Assembly (NCBI GenBank): GCA_965249205.1
Contig: CBDFLL010000005.1
Span: 1,535,307 to 1,599,306, forward strand
From: JAQBVV01 sp965249205
Lineage (GTDB): Bacteria; Acidobacteriota; Vicinamibacteria; Vicinamibacterales; UBA2999
Reading direction: 5' to 3'
Length of the DNA: 64,000 nt
Shown piece after piece: positions 34,348 through 43,333 of the stretch; positions within the stretch are counted from its first letter, which is position 1; every line of letters begins with the position of its first letter. The position numbers were made by a program, and so were the translations under genes. A model generated the notes under the pieces. The model was not told the origin of the DNA, made no database searches, and saw nothing but the letters and a program-made list of their open reading frames with translations.

Positions 34348-34510
34348 TTAGGGCTCTGGTGGGAATAAGGTTGTCAGCTTGGGCGTCGAGGCGCCCGCCC
34401 GGCAAGGCGCGAGGAGCGCGCATGCCTGGCGCATGCAAGTGACGAGCAACGCAGCCCGGCGGGATGCATCGGTGGTCAAGGTGGCAACCTTATTCCCACC
34501 CGAGCCCTTA
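34348..34510. repeat. Repeat R3 (157-bp core flanked by TTA)
   Basis: Inverted ends GGGCTCTGGTGGGAATAAGG (26 of 28 bases match in the other arm) are flanked on both sides by TTA (34348-34350 and 34508-34510). The interior has AAGGCGCGA (34404), a palindrome around CATGCCTGGCGCATG, GAGCAACGC (34444) and GGATGCATCG (34462), at exactly the same spacings as in repeat R1 although the ends are unrelated. The right TTA is the stop codon of the FrnE-like gene. Confidence 0.85.
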
Positions 34511-35164
34511 GGAGCCCGCAGACACCGGGTGGACCTCCGCCCAGGCGCGCGTCAACACTTTGCTGAAACTCTCCGTGGGCTGCGCGCCTGAGACGCCGTG
34601 CCGGCCGTCGAACAGATAGAACGGAACACCGCCGATACCATGTTCCCGCGCCGCCCGACGATCAGCGTCGACGACGTTCTCGTACGTGTCGCCGCGCAAG
34701 ACCGCAGCAACTTCGTCTGAGTCCAGCCCGCCCTCACCCGCGAGCGCAGCAAGAGACTCCAGATCGAAGACCGAGCGCTGCTCGGTGAAGTGCGCGCGAT
34801 AGAGGCGCTCGAGAAGGGCTGCTTGCTCGCCTCGTTCGCGCGCCAGATGCAGCAACCGGTGGGCGTCCACGGTATTGCCCGTCGTCCCTCCGACGAGATG
34901 GAACTCCAGCCCCTCATCGGCAGCCGTCTGCTCCATCTTGATCTGCGTCGCGTCGGCCTCACTCCTGGACATGCCGTACTTGAACATGAGTCTGTCGCGG
35001 TGGTTGTGGACCTCGCCTCTGGGACTCGCCGGGTCGAGTTGGAACGAGCGATGCACGATCTCAAGCGCGTCGCGGTGCTCGAATTCGGCCACCGCGCGCT
35101 CGAAGCGCCGCTTGCCGATGTAGCACCAGGGACACACGATATCCGACCAGATGTCGATGCGCAT
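34508..35164 (-). CDS. DsbA-family oxidoreductase, FrnE-like
   Basis: 218 residues without a signal peptide. The thioredoxin-type active site is CPWC (11-14) in DIWSDIVCPWCYIGKRRFE, and the C-terminal cis-Pro region is IGGVPFYLFDGRHGVSGAQP. FrnE-like proteins are cytoplasmic dithiol oxidoreductases connected to stress response or polyketide biosynthesis. It starts three bases after the Ada stop codon, so both are probably expressed together. The TAA stop coincides with the target duplication of repeat R3. Confidence 0.85.
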   Translation of the reverse strand: MRIDIWSDIVCPWCYIGKRRFERAVAEFEHRDALEIVHRSFQLDPASPRGEVHNHRDRLMFKYGMSRSEADATQIKMEQTAADEGLEFHLVGGTTGNTVDAHRLLHLARERGEQAALLERLYRAHFTEQRSVFDLESLAALAGEGGLDSDEVAAVLRGDTYENVVDADRRAAREHGIGGVPFYLFDGRHGVSGAQPTESFSKVLTRAWAEVHPVSAGS

Positions 35165-35167
35165 CCT

Positions 35168-36277
35168 CTACCGAATGGCCTCACGCGCGAGCAGCGCCCG
35201 CTTCCGCTCTATTCCCCAGCGGTAACCAGCCAGCGCCCCATCGCGGCGCACGACGCGATGGCAGGGAATCGCCACGGCGATCGGATTCGCCGCACACGCC
35301 CCGGCCACGCCGCGAACCGCTTTGGGGGCGCCGATGCGGTGCGCGATCTCCGTGTAGCTGGCGGTGGCACCCGCCGGGATGTCGCGCAGCGCCTGCCAGA
35401 CGCGCTGCTGGAACGCGGTGCCGCGGACGTCGAGCGGCAGGTCGAGACCGAGTCCTGGGGCCTCGACTAGCCCGACCACCGTTGCGATAAGCCCTTCGAA
35501 GTTGCGGTCGCCACCCACCAGCCCTGCCTTCGGAAAGCGGTCCTGGAGTTCTTGAAGAAGGGTGTCCGGATCGTCGCCTAGAAAAATCGCGCACACGCCT
35601 GTCTCAGTCGCAGCCACGAGGACCGCGCCGAGCCAGCACTGGCCGACCGCGAATCGCATGACGGTGCCGGCGCCCCCCGCGCGAAAGCGTGTCGGTGTCA
35701 TGCCGAGCACCTCTGGCGCATCTGCGTAAAACCTCCCGCTGGAATTGAAGCCGGCGCCATAGATCGCCTCGGTCACAGTGGGGCTCCTCTCGAGTTCCTC
35801 GCGCAGGCGCCGTGTGCGATGAGCCACCGCATACGCCCTGGGTGAGACACCAGTGACGGACGTGAACACGCGATGAAAATGAAATCGGCTCATACCGGCA
35901 GCCGCTGCCAGCGCGCGAAGGGTCGGCGGGCGCTCGGCGCGTTCGATGGAGCGGTACGCCCGCGCAACCAACGTGGCGCGTCGTGCCGCGAGCACCGGCT
36001 CGTCAGGCCGGCAACGTCTGCACGGCCGAAAGCCCGCCCGTTCCGCCTCAGCTCTCGTACGGTGGAACCGCACATGCGCGCGGCGCGCTCGCCGAGATGG
36101 GCAAGACGGTCGACAGTAAACCCCCGTGGTCCGCACCGAGTAAAAGAAGTGCCCGTCTGCCGTCCGATCCCGACCGACAACCGCCACCCAGCGAGCCGCC
36201 TCGTCGCCGAAGATCTCCCGCGCCCCACCCTGCACTGCGTGTCCCGCCGTCCCTTCTCTCACCATGGGCGCCATCAT
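35168..36277 (-). CDS. ada: Ada: methylphosphotriester/O6-methylguanine methyltransferase and AraC-type regulator
   Basis: 369 residues; an in-frame ATG at 36265 is an alternative start. The N-terminal zinc domain shows YCRPSCPSRRARRAHV and GFRPCRRCRPDEP, with the methyl-accepting and zinc cysteines. An AraC-type helix-turn-helix follows (ALAAAAGMSRFHFHRVFTSVTG). The C-terminal Ogt domain has the active cysteine in PCHRVVRRDG. It repairs alkylated DNA and activates the adaptive response. A TACGAT box close to the start suggests a short or absent leader. Confidence 0.9.
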   Translation of the reverse strand: MMAPMVREGTAGHAVQGGAREIFGDEAARWVAVVGRDRTADGHFFYSVRTTGVYCRPSCPSRRARRAHVRFHRTRAEAERAGFRPCRRCRPDEPVLAARRATLVARAYRSIERAERPPTLRALAAAAGMSRFHFHRVFTSVTGVSPRAYAVAHRTRRLREELERSPTVTEAIYGAGFNSSGRFYADAPEVLGMTPTRFRAGGAGTVMRFAVGQCWLGAVLVAATETGVCAIFLGDDPDTLLQELQDRFPKAGLVGGDRNFEGLIATVVGLVEAPGLGLDLPLDVRGTAFQQRVWQALRDIPAGATASYTEIAHRIGAPKAVRGVAGACAANPIAVAIPCHRVVRRDGALAGYRWGIERKRALLAREAIR

Positions 36278-36403
36278 CGTAGGCCGCGCGGCCGAGGCGC
36301 ACTCCGGTTCTTGCGCCGGAATCCCGTTGGGGATCTACTCGCCATGACCTTACGCCGGGCATTGAAGCTGGTCAACTCGTCGTCGCCGCCAAACCCTCGG
36401 CGT

Positions 36404-36409
36404 TACACT
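36404..36409 (+). promoter_or_regulatory. -10-like TACACT, leaderless start for the M28 peptidase
   Basis: TACACT ends six bases before the ATG at 36416 and no ribosome site is present. Confidence 0.45.
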
Positions 36410-36415
36410 GCGGGT

Positions 36416-37444
36416 ATGTCTTCACGCATGGGGGCCTGTCTCCTGGCACTCGGGGCCGCCGCTCTCGTCGGGCACGCGGCGCTCGTCGCGCAGGTGGCAT
36501 CGTCGACACAGGCGGTGCCAGCGGACAGCACTCCTGCGGTGGCGGCACAAGCCGGCTCTGCCGCTCGGTACGTCGACCGCACGCAGCTCATGCGCGACGT
36601 CGACACCCTCGCGGCGCCGGCATTCGAAGGGCGCAGAACGGACACACCGGGCGCGCTGAAAGCGCGACAGTGGCTGGTGGACCAGTTCGACACCATCGGG
36701 CTCGCGGCCGGCGGCGAGGGGTACGTGCAGCCGTTCACGTTTGGCGATCGCGAGAGACGCGTCGCGGCGCGAGGGGGTCGCCCCACTGGTCGCGACTTCT
36801 CGGCCGCCAACGTCGTCGGACACCTTGCGGGGCGGGACTCACGCACTCGAACGCTCGTCGTGACCGCGCACTACGATCACCTGGGCATTCGAGACGGTGT
36901 TCTCTATCCCGGCGCCGATGACAACGCGTCCGGGGTGGCAGTGCTGCTGGCTGCCGCTCGATACTTCGTCCGGAATCCCCCACAACACACCGTCGTATTC
37001 GCTGCGCTCGATGCCGAAGAGCTTGGTCTGCGGGGTGCGCGGGCGCTGCTTGACTCATCACTGGTGTCGCCCGCTGCGGTCGCTCTGCACATCAACCTGG
37101 ATATGGTCGGGCGCAGCGCTCGCAATGAGATTTACGCCGCGGGCACGTCGCATACGCCGTGGCTCAAGCCGCTGCTGGAGGACGTCCAGACGCGCGCGTC
37201 GGTACGCATCCTCTTCGGCCACGATCAGCTCCTGGACCCCGCCGGGCTTGAGGACTGGACGCACTCCTCAGACCACGGTCCGTTCCATGACGCCGGCATT
37301 CCCTTTGTGTATTTCGGAGTCGAGGATCATCCTGACTATCACGCGGCCACAGACACCGCCGACCGAATCGACTCACGATTCTTTGGCGACGCGGCGGACA
37401 TGATCGTCGACGCCCTTCGGACGTCCGACGCGCATGTGGAGTAA
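36416..37444 (+). CDS. Secreted M28-family zinc aminopeptidase
   Basis: 342 residues with a signal peptide (CLLALGAAALVGHAALVAQ). The co-catalytic zinc ligands of M28 are all visible: H152 (TAHYDHLG), bridging D168 (PGADDNASG), E201/E202 (DAEELG, catalytic Glu and ligand), D229 (HINLDMVG) and H309 (YHAATDT). It would remove N-terminal residues from peptides outside the cytoplasm. The ATG at 36416 is chosen because the signal peptide starts there; longer frames run into the ada promoter. Confidence 0.9.
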   Translation: MSSRMGACLLALGAAALVGHAALVAQVASSTQAVPADSTPAVAAQAGSAARYVDRTQLMRDVDTLAAPAFEGRRTDTPGALKARQWLVDQFDTIGLAAGGEGYVQPFTFGDRERRVAARGGRPTGRDFSAANVVGHLAGRDSRTRTLVVTAHYDHLGIRDGVLYPGADDNASGVAVLLAAARYFVRNPPQHTVVFAALDAEELGLRGARALLDSSLVSPAAVALHINLDMVGRSARNEIYAAGTSHTPWLKPLLEDVQTRASVRILFGHDQLLDPAGLEDWTHSSDHGPFHDAGIPFVYFGVEDHPDYHAATDTADRIDSRFFGDAADMIVDALRTSDAHVE

Positions 37445-37543
37445 GCAGTGCGATGGCATATCGCCCAGGGTGGCAAAGGGCTAATCGCAGCGCCGGACCC
37501 GGGCGTGCCGTGCCGCGGGCGGCACACGAGACAGCGACGACGT

Positions 37544-37768
37544 TTAGCGGGCGGCGACGGTTCGCCGGGGCGCGGCCTTGCGGCGGGCGGGCTTCGCACG
37601 AGGCGGCGCAACCGTAGCGGAACGTTCGAGCTTCACGATCGGTGTGGAAAACGTGCGCGGACCGTGCTCATCGAAATCGATCGTCGTGTGGTATTCGTTG
37701 GACGCGGCAACGGTGCCTGCGCCGTACTGCGGCTGGGAGACGCGGTCGCCGATCGTAAATAATCGCAC
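37544..37768 (-). CDS. Small protein, KOW/CarD-like N-terminus with basic tail
   Basis: 74 residues from a GTG with AGGAG upstream. The first 45 residues (FTIGDRVSQPQYGAGTVAA, EYHTTIDFDEHGPRTFST) look like a small SH3/KOW-type barrel found in an uncharacterised conserved family. The tail is a run of Ala, Arg, Lys and Pro (PPRAKPARRKAAPRR), suited to nucleic acid contact. Function is unknown. Confidence 0.6.
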   Translation of the reverse strand: MRLFTIGDRVSQPQYGAGTVAASNEYHTTIDFDEHGPRTFSTPIVKLERSATVAPPRAKPARRKAAPRRTVAAR

Positions 37769-37886
37769 GGGTTCTCCTGTCGGTGTAGAAGACGCACTGG
37801 CGAGCGTGCGCCCTGGACTTTCGCTCCAGGAAGGTCTTCTGAGTATATGCGATCTGGCATCGCGCCGACGCCCAACAGCACGAACA

Positions 37887-38392
37887 TCACGGGACGATGC
37901 GGCCGTCTTTGAGAAACCGCCTGTAGTCGGAGAAACGCTGTGTCACGCGGGTTCGCTGCGTACTACCACCGCGCATAACCGTGAGCGTCTCGATGGTCGC
38001 TGGCGGCAGCAGCGTCTCGGGCGGGTCCTGAAACTCCACTCGCGAGTACCGAATGGACGACTCTGCGCGCTCAATGACCATCGAGCGCGCCACGCGCCGG
38101 CGCGCATGGTCCAGCGGGACATCGAACGCGAACGTAGCCACGAGCCCGTCATCCAGCGCAACACGTCGTACGTCGACGCGCCCACCCAGATGCGTGCCCT
38201 CGACCGCCCCTGTAACTCGACTTGGACGCACGCATCCGTCCAGGTGATCTCGGGCGGCGTCGTGGCCCGACCGCGATAGTCGATCCGCAATGCCGGCCGG
38301 CCGTCCACGCGCGCCGTGCCGGCAGCCGAGAACTCAGACTCACCCAGACGCGCCGGTAGCAGCATCGCGAGCGCGCAGACCGCAAGGACCAC
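37887..38392 (-). pseudogene. Secreted/membrane protein of unknown function with a frameshift
   Basis: The first part (GTG at 38392, VLAVCALAMLLPARLG signal, then RVDGRPALRIDYRGRATTPP, RIWVGASTYDVLR) and the second part (LDDGLVATFAFDVPLDHARRR, SMVIERAESSIRYSRVEFQDPP, TVMRGGSTQRTRVTQRFSDY to 37887) read as one protein only if a base is gained or lost near 38170, within GTGTTGCGCTGGATGAC. Both parts keep good coding character, so the change is recent or a sequencing error. I know the pattern only as an uncharacterised Acidobacteriota family. Confidence 0.65.
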
Positions 38393-38467
38393 AGGGCCCG
38401 CGACACGTACGACACCATTGGACAGAAAACCGCTTAGCTGTGAGGAGCGCGCCGCCTATCCCCGCTC

Positions 38468-40045
38468 TCACCGCAACTGAGGGGCACTGACGCGTTCCGC
38501 AACACGACTGGTCTTACCGCACACCAGCCTCCAGCCGATCACCACCGACGTCAGGCTGAGCGCCAGGCCACCAAGGCTCAACCCAATGATCAATGGGTAC
38601 CAGATCGATGGAGTCTGATACAGCCAGGGGAGGTCGAGGCTGTGGAGCCCTTGGTACAACCAGCGCTCGACGCGGCTGCCGCGCACCTCGGTCTGCACCA
38701 GCGATCCGTCGGCGGCGTCGAGGTACAGCCACGTGTCGTGCTCGTCGTCGAATTTCGCGCGAAGCACGGCCGCTCGGCTGCCGCGGCCTCGCTGGTAGTA
38801 GTACGCGTCACCGCCGGTCAACCAGGCCACATCGGCCGGTGTTGTCCCGGCCATGGCCGCGCGGGCGGCCGCGACCAATTCGTCACGCGAGAATCCCTCT
38901 TTGACACGCGGGGCCGCCTTGTCGGCGCTGAGGAGCACGCGGGAAAGGCCAGCGGCGGGTGTCATAGCTCCGGCGGCATCCTGTGAGGCTCCTCCAGGCA
39001 TGCCCACAGGCTGATAGGCCGCGTACAACGGCGCGCCCATGAACTGCAGGAGCTCGACTTCCTTAGGCTGAAACGTCCGCTGAAACTCGACGAGGGCGTC
39101 CGCCGGAGCGGCCGTGAACCGATCGAGCGCCACGCCGTCGCCACGAATGGCGCGCACCTGCGCCGGCGTCGGCCCCCCTTGTGGGAACAGGTTCCACGGT
39201 GTCATCGTCAACAGTCCGCTAAACACCCAGGTGAAAGCGAAGACACCGAACAGCAGGCCTGCGTAGTGATGCCACTGCATCCAGCCGACATAAGGCGTGA
39301 CCGACATGCCACGTTTGTAGCGCCGAGCTGCAGAGAATCGGGAAACCCCGACGATCAGACCAAGTACGCACACCAGGCACCCGACGACCGACCCGTACAC
39401 GATGAGGTCGCCCCACAGCGGACCCTGCCGCGCCCGAAGCGGGGTGAAGTAGAACCAGTGCATCACCGGGCCGGCGTATCCCCACAGCCGGCTCGACCGG
39501 TCGGTCTTCATGACGATGTCGCCGCTTGCCTCTGCCACATAGACCTCTGTGCCAGCGGAGTCGCCGAGCGTGATCCGATGAAGCGTGCCCGTCGCGCGAA
39601 ATGGGTTCGCGATGGTCCACTGATCCGGCTCCTGCAGCGCTGCCGCGTATCGAGCGGACTGCCGACTCTCCGGAAACGCCCCCACTGCAATCGCGACCGC
39701 TGCCTCGGAGTCCACCGGGTCGATGTAGTTGCCGGTTTCCGCTGAGACGGTCACCATTCCGCGGTCGACCACGAACCGGTAGACGGGTCGTGCATCCAGC
39801 GACGTCAGAAAGACACGCCGCGGCGCGTCCCCCAGGCCCGTCGCTTCGAGTGCTTCCGCCGCCGTGAGGCGGATCGCAGCCGCGTTCAGCGGCGGTAAAC
39901 GCGCAAGCCGCTCCTGCATCGAGTAGTCGGGCATGCGCTTGAACACCATCACGATGCCCGAGGCGAACCAGGCAACGAAGATTAGGCAGAACGCCACGCC
40001 CAGGTAGCGGTGAACAAACATCAACGCCGGGATGGCTCGCTTCAT
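38468..40045 (-). CDS. PepSY-domain inner-membrane protein
   Basis: 525 residues with an N-terminal membrane helix (VAFCLIFVAWFASGIVMVF), periplasmic PepSY-type segments (RLTAAEALEATGLG, VSAETGNYIDPVDSEAAVAIA), a central helix pair (YGSVVGCLVCVLGLIVG and HHYAGLLFGVFAFTWVFSGLL) and a C-terminal helix. Conserved His residues (MHWFYFTPLR, MQWHHYAG) resemble those of PepSY ferric-siderophore reductases that bind haem. Periplasmic reduction of iron or copper complexes is therefore possible but unproven. Confidence 0.75.
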   Translation of the reverse strand: MKRAIPALMFVHRYLGVAFCLIFVAWFASGIVMVFKRMPDYSMQERLARLPPLNAAAIRLTAAEALEATGLGDAPRRVFLTSLDARPVYRFVVDRGMVTVSAETGNYIDPVDSEAAVAIAVGAFPESRQSARYAAALQEPDQWTIANPFRATGTLHRITLGDSAGTEVYVAEASGDIVMKTDRSSRLWGYAGPVMHWFYFTPLRARQGPLWGDLIVYGSVVGCLVCVLGLIVGVSRFSAARRYKRGMSVTPYVGWMQWHHYAGLLFGVFAFTWVFSGLLTMTPWNLFPQGGPTPAQVRAIRGDGVALDRFTAAPADALVEFQRTFQPKEVELLQFMGAPLYAAYQPVGMPGGASQDAAGAMTPAAGLSRVLLSADKAAPRVKEGFSRDELVAAARAAMAGTTPADVAWLTGGDAYYYQRGRGSRAAVLRAKFDDEHDTWLYLDAADGSLVQTEVRGSRVERWLYQGLHSLDLPWLYQTPSIWYPLIIGLSLGGLALSLTSVVIGWRLVCGKTSRVAERVSAPQLR

Positions 40046-40187
40046 CAGATCTACTCGCGCTCGCAGTATTCGCCGCTCGGGACCATGGGCGCCCGTCGTT
40101 CGGTGCCATACTCTACCCTTTGGTCAGCGGGCCGGCTGCAGCTCGACGGCTGTCTCCCGCCTATTCCCAAACCGACCGTTTTTTGTG

Positions 40188-40193
40188 TAAGCT
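40188..40193 (+). promoter_or_regulatory. -10-like TAAGCT before the ferredoxin gene
   Basis: TAAGCT ends nine bases before the ATG at 40203; no clear ribosome site lies between. This is the weakest of the set. Confidence 0.3.
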
Positions 40194-40202
40194 GAGCGCC
40201 AT

Positions 40203-40574
40203 ATGCCTTTCGTTATTACCGATCCATGTATTGGAACCAAAGACGCCGCCTGCGTGGACGTCTGCCCCGTCGACTGCATTCACCCTCGGAAGGACGAGCC
40301 GGAGTTTGAAACGGCGTCCACCCTCTATATCCATCCAGAAGAATGCATCGACTGCGGGGCGTGTGTGCCAGCGTGCCCGGTCGCCGCGATTTACGACAGC
40401 GTGGACTCGACGCCGACCAGCCAACAGGCTCTCATCGAAGCCAACGCGATCTACCGTCCCGGCGATGCGGACTCGTTTGCGCAGGCTGAAGCGTTGATCA
40501 AATCTCATATCGACGCGCACCCTGAATTGATGGACGTTGAGCCGGCCGAACGGGCCGCCGCGCACGCGGATTAA
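40203..40574 (+). CDS. Seven-iron ferredoxin (3Fe-4S/4Fe-4S)
   Basis: 123 residues. The first cluster motif is CIGTKDAACVDVCPVDCIHP (C-x7-C-x3-C-P, the 3Fe-4S/4Fe pattern) and the second is CIDCGACVPACPV (C-x2-C-x2-C-x3-C-P). The C-terminal helical extension (ADSFAQAEALIKSHIDAHPE) is common in FdxA-like proteins. It is a cytoplasmic low-potential electron carrier. It stands alone, divergent from the PepSY gene. Confidence 0.9.
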   Translation: MPFVITDPCIGTKDAACVDVCPVDCIHPRKDEPEFETASTLYIHPEECIDCGACVPACPVAAIYDSVDSTPTSQQALIEANAIYRPGDADSFAQAEALIKSHIDAHPELMDVEPAERAAAHAD

Positions 40575-40592
40575 GACACCCTTATGACGGGT

Positions 40593-40610
40593 GGCGGTAA
40601 AGACACCGCC
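40593..40610 (+). terminator. Hairpin downstream of the ferredoxin gene
   Basis: GGCGGT-AAAGAC-ACCGCC forms a six-base-pair stem 19 bases after the ferredoxin stop, preceded by a second small stem (CACCC/GGGTG) and followed by C-rich DNA without T-run. Confidence 0.35.
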
Positions 40611-40801
40611 CCCGGTCCCGCGGGGGACACACGTGAGCTGTTGTTGCTTGCCCGCACGCACGAGTTCACTGCCCTGCAGGCCGCGTGCGCTCCCGCACAC
40701 TAAGGCACACTAGAACACACCAACGCTGCCCTGGACCGGCGGATCGCAGTATTGGCCACTGAGCGCTGACGCTCGACGCCTTGGCCACGCTCAGCGCTAT
40801 C

Positions 40802-41395
40802 CTATGCAGGCGACGTCCGGACGGTCTGAAACGCGAGCGTGATGCGTAGGTCCGTGCACAGCCTGGCTGGCGCACGGCCAGCGTGAGGGATCCGGCCGTC
40901 GAACCACACCAGCCGGCCGGGTTTGGGGAGCACAGCCGCGACAACGTCGTCGGTCGCTTCGGTATAGAACATCGTCTCTCCGCCCCACGCGGAATCCCAG
41001 TCCGGCGTGATGTACACCAGGAACGTGAACGCGTCGGCTCCGCCATCGTCGTGTATGCCGTCACCAAGCCCGAATGTGTGTCCGTTCAAAAACACGCGAT
41101 TCAGCGCAAAGGTTCCCGGTGCGACACTCGACACCAGGGCCCAGATACGATGCAGATACGGCATCGACGCAGCCAGTTCCTGCCATCGCTGCACACGTTG
41201 GTCCGCGTCGAGTTCGTCGAAGTAGTTCATGATGTCCACCACCCAGGCAGTGAGCGGATCCGTCTTCGCGCCGTACCCCTTGTACGCCCATGAGGCCTCA
41301 TCGTGCGCAAACTTCCAGAGCCTGTCCACCAGCTCCATTGGCACAAGATCGTCAACGACTCGCAGCTCGTATTTCGTGGAAAACAGCGATTCCAT
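40802..41395 (-). CDS. 2-oxoglutarate/Fe(II)-dependent oxygenase, prolyl-hydroxylase-like
   Basis: 197 residues from the ATG at 41395 (AGAGG upstream). The iron ligands are H115 and D117 in GIHDDGG and H171 in RIPHAGRAP, with R184 as the likely 2-oxoglutarate contact (CTDLRITLAF). WGGETMFY between them is typical of the P4H group. It would hydroxylate a small molecule or protein side chain; the substrate is unknown. There is no obvious operon partner. Confidence 0.8.
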   Translation of the reverse strand: MESLFSTKYELRVVDDLVPMELVDRLWKFAHDEASWAYKGYGAKTDPLTAWVVDIMNYFDELDADQRVQRWQELAASMPYLHRIWALVSSVAPGTFALNRVFLNGHTFGLGDGIHDDGGADAFTFLVYITPDWDSAWGGETMFYTEATDDVVAAVLPKPGRLVWFDGRIPHAGRAPARLCTDLRITLAFQTVRTSPA

Positions 41396-41620
41396 GTTGG
41401 TGTGACCTCTGTCAGCCTGAGCCAGCAGCATCGTCAGCCGCTGGAAACAGGCCAGCGGACGCCATGCATGCCAAGACTACAGAACTCGTAGCCACAGGTC
41501 TATCGATTGGACGCTCGGCGCATCAGGTGACCACGCTCAACGAGGGCCGGGTGGCCTACTGTGACTCGCCATGCGCGTGGAGTCGATCTCGCTCCAGCGC
41601 GGTATCGTGAAGGAACGCAC

Positions 41621-41985
41621 ATGAAACCCGCACACCTGATATTGCTAGTCCTGGGCCTCGACGCCGGCGCATGCGGGGGCTCGACATCGCCGATGGACGG
41701 TGCAACGCCAACGTCGCCCACGACCTCGTCCACGCCTTCCGCCCAGGCTCGGTATCGGGCCACCTTTCGGGCCACCTGGTCCCAGGCGACCCACCCCGAT
41801 CGTTTCCCGTCGAACCCCCATTTCTCCCCGCTGGTAGGGGCAACCCACGGCGCAGGGGTTCGATTCTGGGCGGCGGGGGACATCGCGTCAGGAGCCGATC
41901 ACCCGAATCGACGACACACCCTTCCGCAACGGAAGGCACGGTGCGCCCTGTAGGTACGCTCACACTCACACGCATCCTGACCTAG
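41621..41985 (+). pseudogene. Spondin-domain exported protein, internally deleted
   Basis: The ATG at 41621 (AAGGA upstream) starts a signal-like segment (KPAHLILLVLGLDAGACGG) and a spondin-type N-terminus (ARYRATFRATWSQATHPDRF, NPHFSPLVGATH). The frame then runs out at 41953 after unrelated sequence. In a second frame the end reads PVGTLTLTRILT and stops at 41983-41985, which looks like the natural C-terminal strand of such proteins. The middle, well over 100 residues in normal family members, is missing. The final TAG is part of the CTAG target of IS copy 2. Confidence 0.6.
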
Positions 41986-43280
41986 CAGGCTGCTGAAGAA
42001 CCCGGGTGATCGGGCCGTTTTCTAAGGATCATGCGAGTCACCACCGACCGACAACGGTGCGCACGGCTGTGCGCTGGCCCCGATCAAGGGGCCGGCGACA
42101 CGCGCGGCCGGTGATCAGGGACACCTCGCCTCCAGATTCCGCAGCCGGACCAAGTTATAGGCCGTGGCGGCGAAGGTAAGCTGCCAATCCACGAGGGCGA
42201 CACCGCGATGCCGGAGTTTGCGCAAGCCGCCGACGGTCTTCATCCAGCCAAAGACCTGTTCTACGAGTTTCCGTTTCCGCTGACTGACGTGATAGCCCGC
42301 ATGCCGCGTGGTCCGGCCATCGATCGCACTCCAGCGGACCTTCTGAGCAACGTGGGGCGTGACGGCCCGGATACGGACAGCGGCCACAAAGCTTGCCACA
42401 TCGTAGCCCTTGTCCGCCCCGACCGTGCTACCCGGCGGCGCGCTGGCCTCCAGCAACAGCGCCGCTGCCTCGCGTTCGGCGGTCCCCGTCGCGTGAGTCG
42501 CGCAGACGTTGGCGACAAGTCCCTGTCGCTTGTCCAGCAGCACGTGGCCCAGATACGCCAGCTTGGCTTCCTTCCCCTGGCCCTTCCGATGCAGCATCGC
42601 CTCCGGATCGGTCGTCGACTGGTGCGTGTCGTTGCGCCGCCGCTCCCCGTGGAAGTTGACCGTGGGATTCCCGGGGTCATCGGGCGGGTCGCTCTCCGCC
42701 GCGTCCCGGCACCGAAAGCTCTTCAGGCTGGCCCACGCTTCCAATTGGGTCCCATCCACAGTGAAGTGTTCGTCCGAGAGCAGCCCGGCCGCCCGCGCGT
42801 GGGCCTGCACCGCATCAAAGAAGGCGGCCGCGAGATCGCCCGCCAGCAGCCGGTCGCGATTCTTGGTAAACGTGGTGGGATGCCAAACCGGGTCGTCCAA
42901 ATTCAAGCCCACGAACCAGCGGAACAGCAGGTTGTAATTGAGCTCTTCCATCAGCAGCCGCTCGCTCCGCACCGTGTAGAGCACCTGCAGCAATAACGCG
43001 CGCAGCAGCTGTTCCGGCGGGATCGACGGACGCCCTGTGTTGGCGTACAGGCCGGCGAACCTGCGCGACATCGTTCTCAGCGCTTCGTCCGTCAGCGCGC
43101 GAACCGCGCGGAGCGGATGGTCGGCTGGCACGCGCTGTTCCGGCGACAGGTAGCTGAACATGTGAGTGCTTTGCTCATCGTGTCCGCGCATGATGGGGCT
43201 CCCTTCAGCGGTGTTGGGAGCATGGTAGTACGCCGGGATCGATCTGTCGATCCCATTTCACGGAGTTTTTCAGCAGCCTG
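41986..43280 (-). mobile_element. IS5-type insertion sequence, copy 2
   Basis: 1295 bp flanked by CTAG on both sides (41982-41985 and 43281-43284), with the same inverted ends as copy 1. It carries two protein changes relative to copies 3 and 4. It forms the left border of the hyuAB segment. Confidence 0.9.
42115..43191 (-). CDS. IS5-family DDE transposase (copy 2)
   Basis: 358 residues with D146, D260 and E311 intact. It differs from copies 3 and 4 by Pro to His at 201 and Val to Ala at 344. A silent third-position change here creates a stop in the long antisense frame, showing that the antisense frame is not under selection. Confidence 0.95.
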   Translation of the reverse strand: MRGHDEQSTHMFSYLSPEQRVPADHPLRAVRALTDEALRTMSRRFAGLYANTGRPSIPPEQLLRALLLQVLYTVRSERLLMEELNYNLLFRWFVGLNLDDPVWHPTTFTKNRDRLLAGDLAAAFFDAVQAHARAAGLLSDEHFTVDGTQLEAWASLKSFRCRDAAESDPPDDPGNPTVNFHGERRRNDTHQSTTDPEAMLHRKGQGKEAKLAYLGHVLLDKRQGLVANVCATHATGTAEREAAALLLEASAPPGSTVGADKGYDVASFVAAVRIRAVTPHVAQKVRWSAIDGRTTRHAGYHVSQRKRKLVEQVFGWMKTVGGLRKLRHRGVALVDWQLTFAATAYNLVRLRNLEARCP

Positions 43281-43333
43281 CTAGGCTGGGCTGAACGCGC
43301 TTGTCAACCGCTCCTCCCCGAAGGAAAAGAGTA

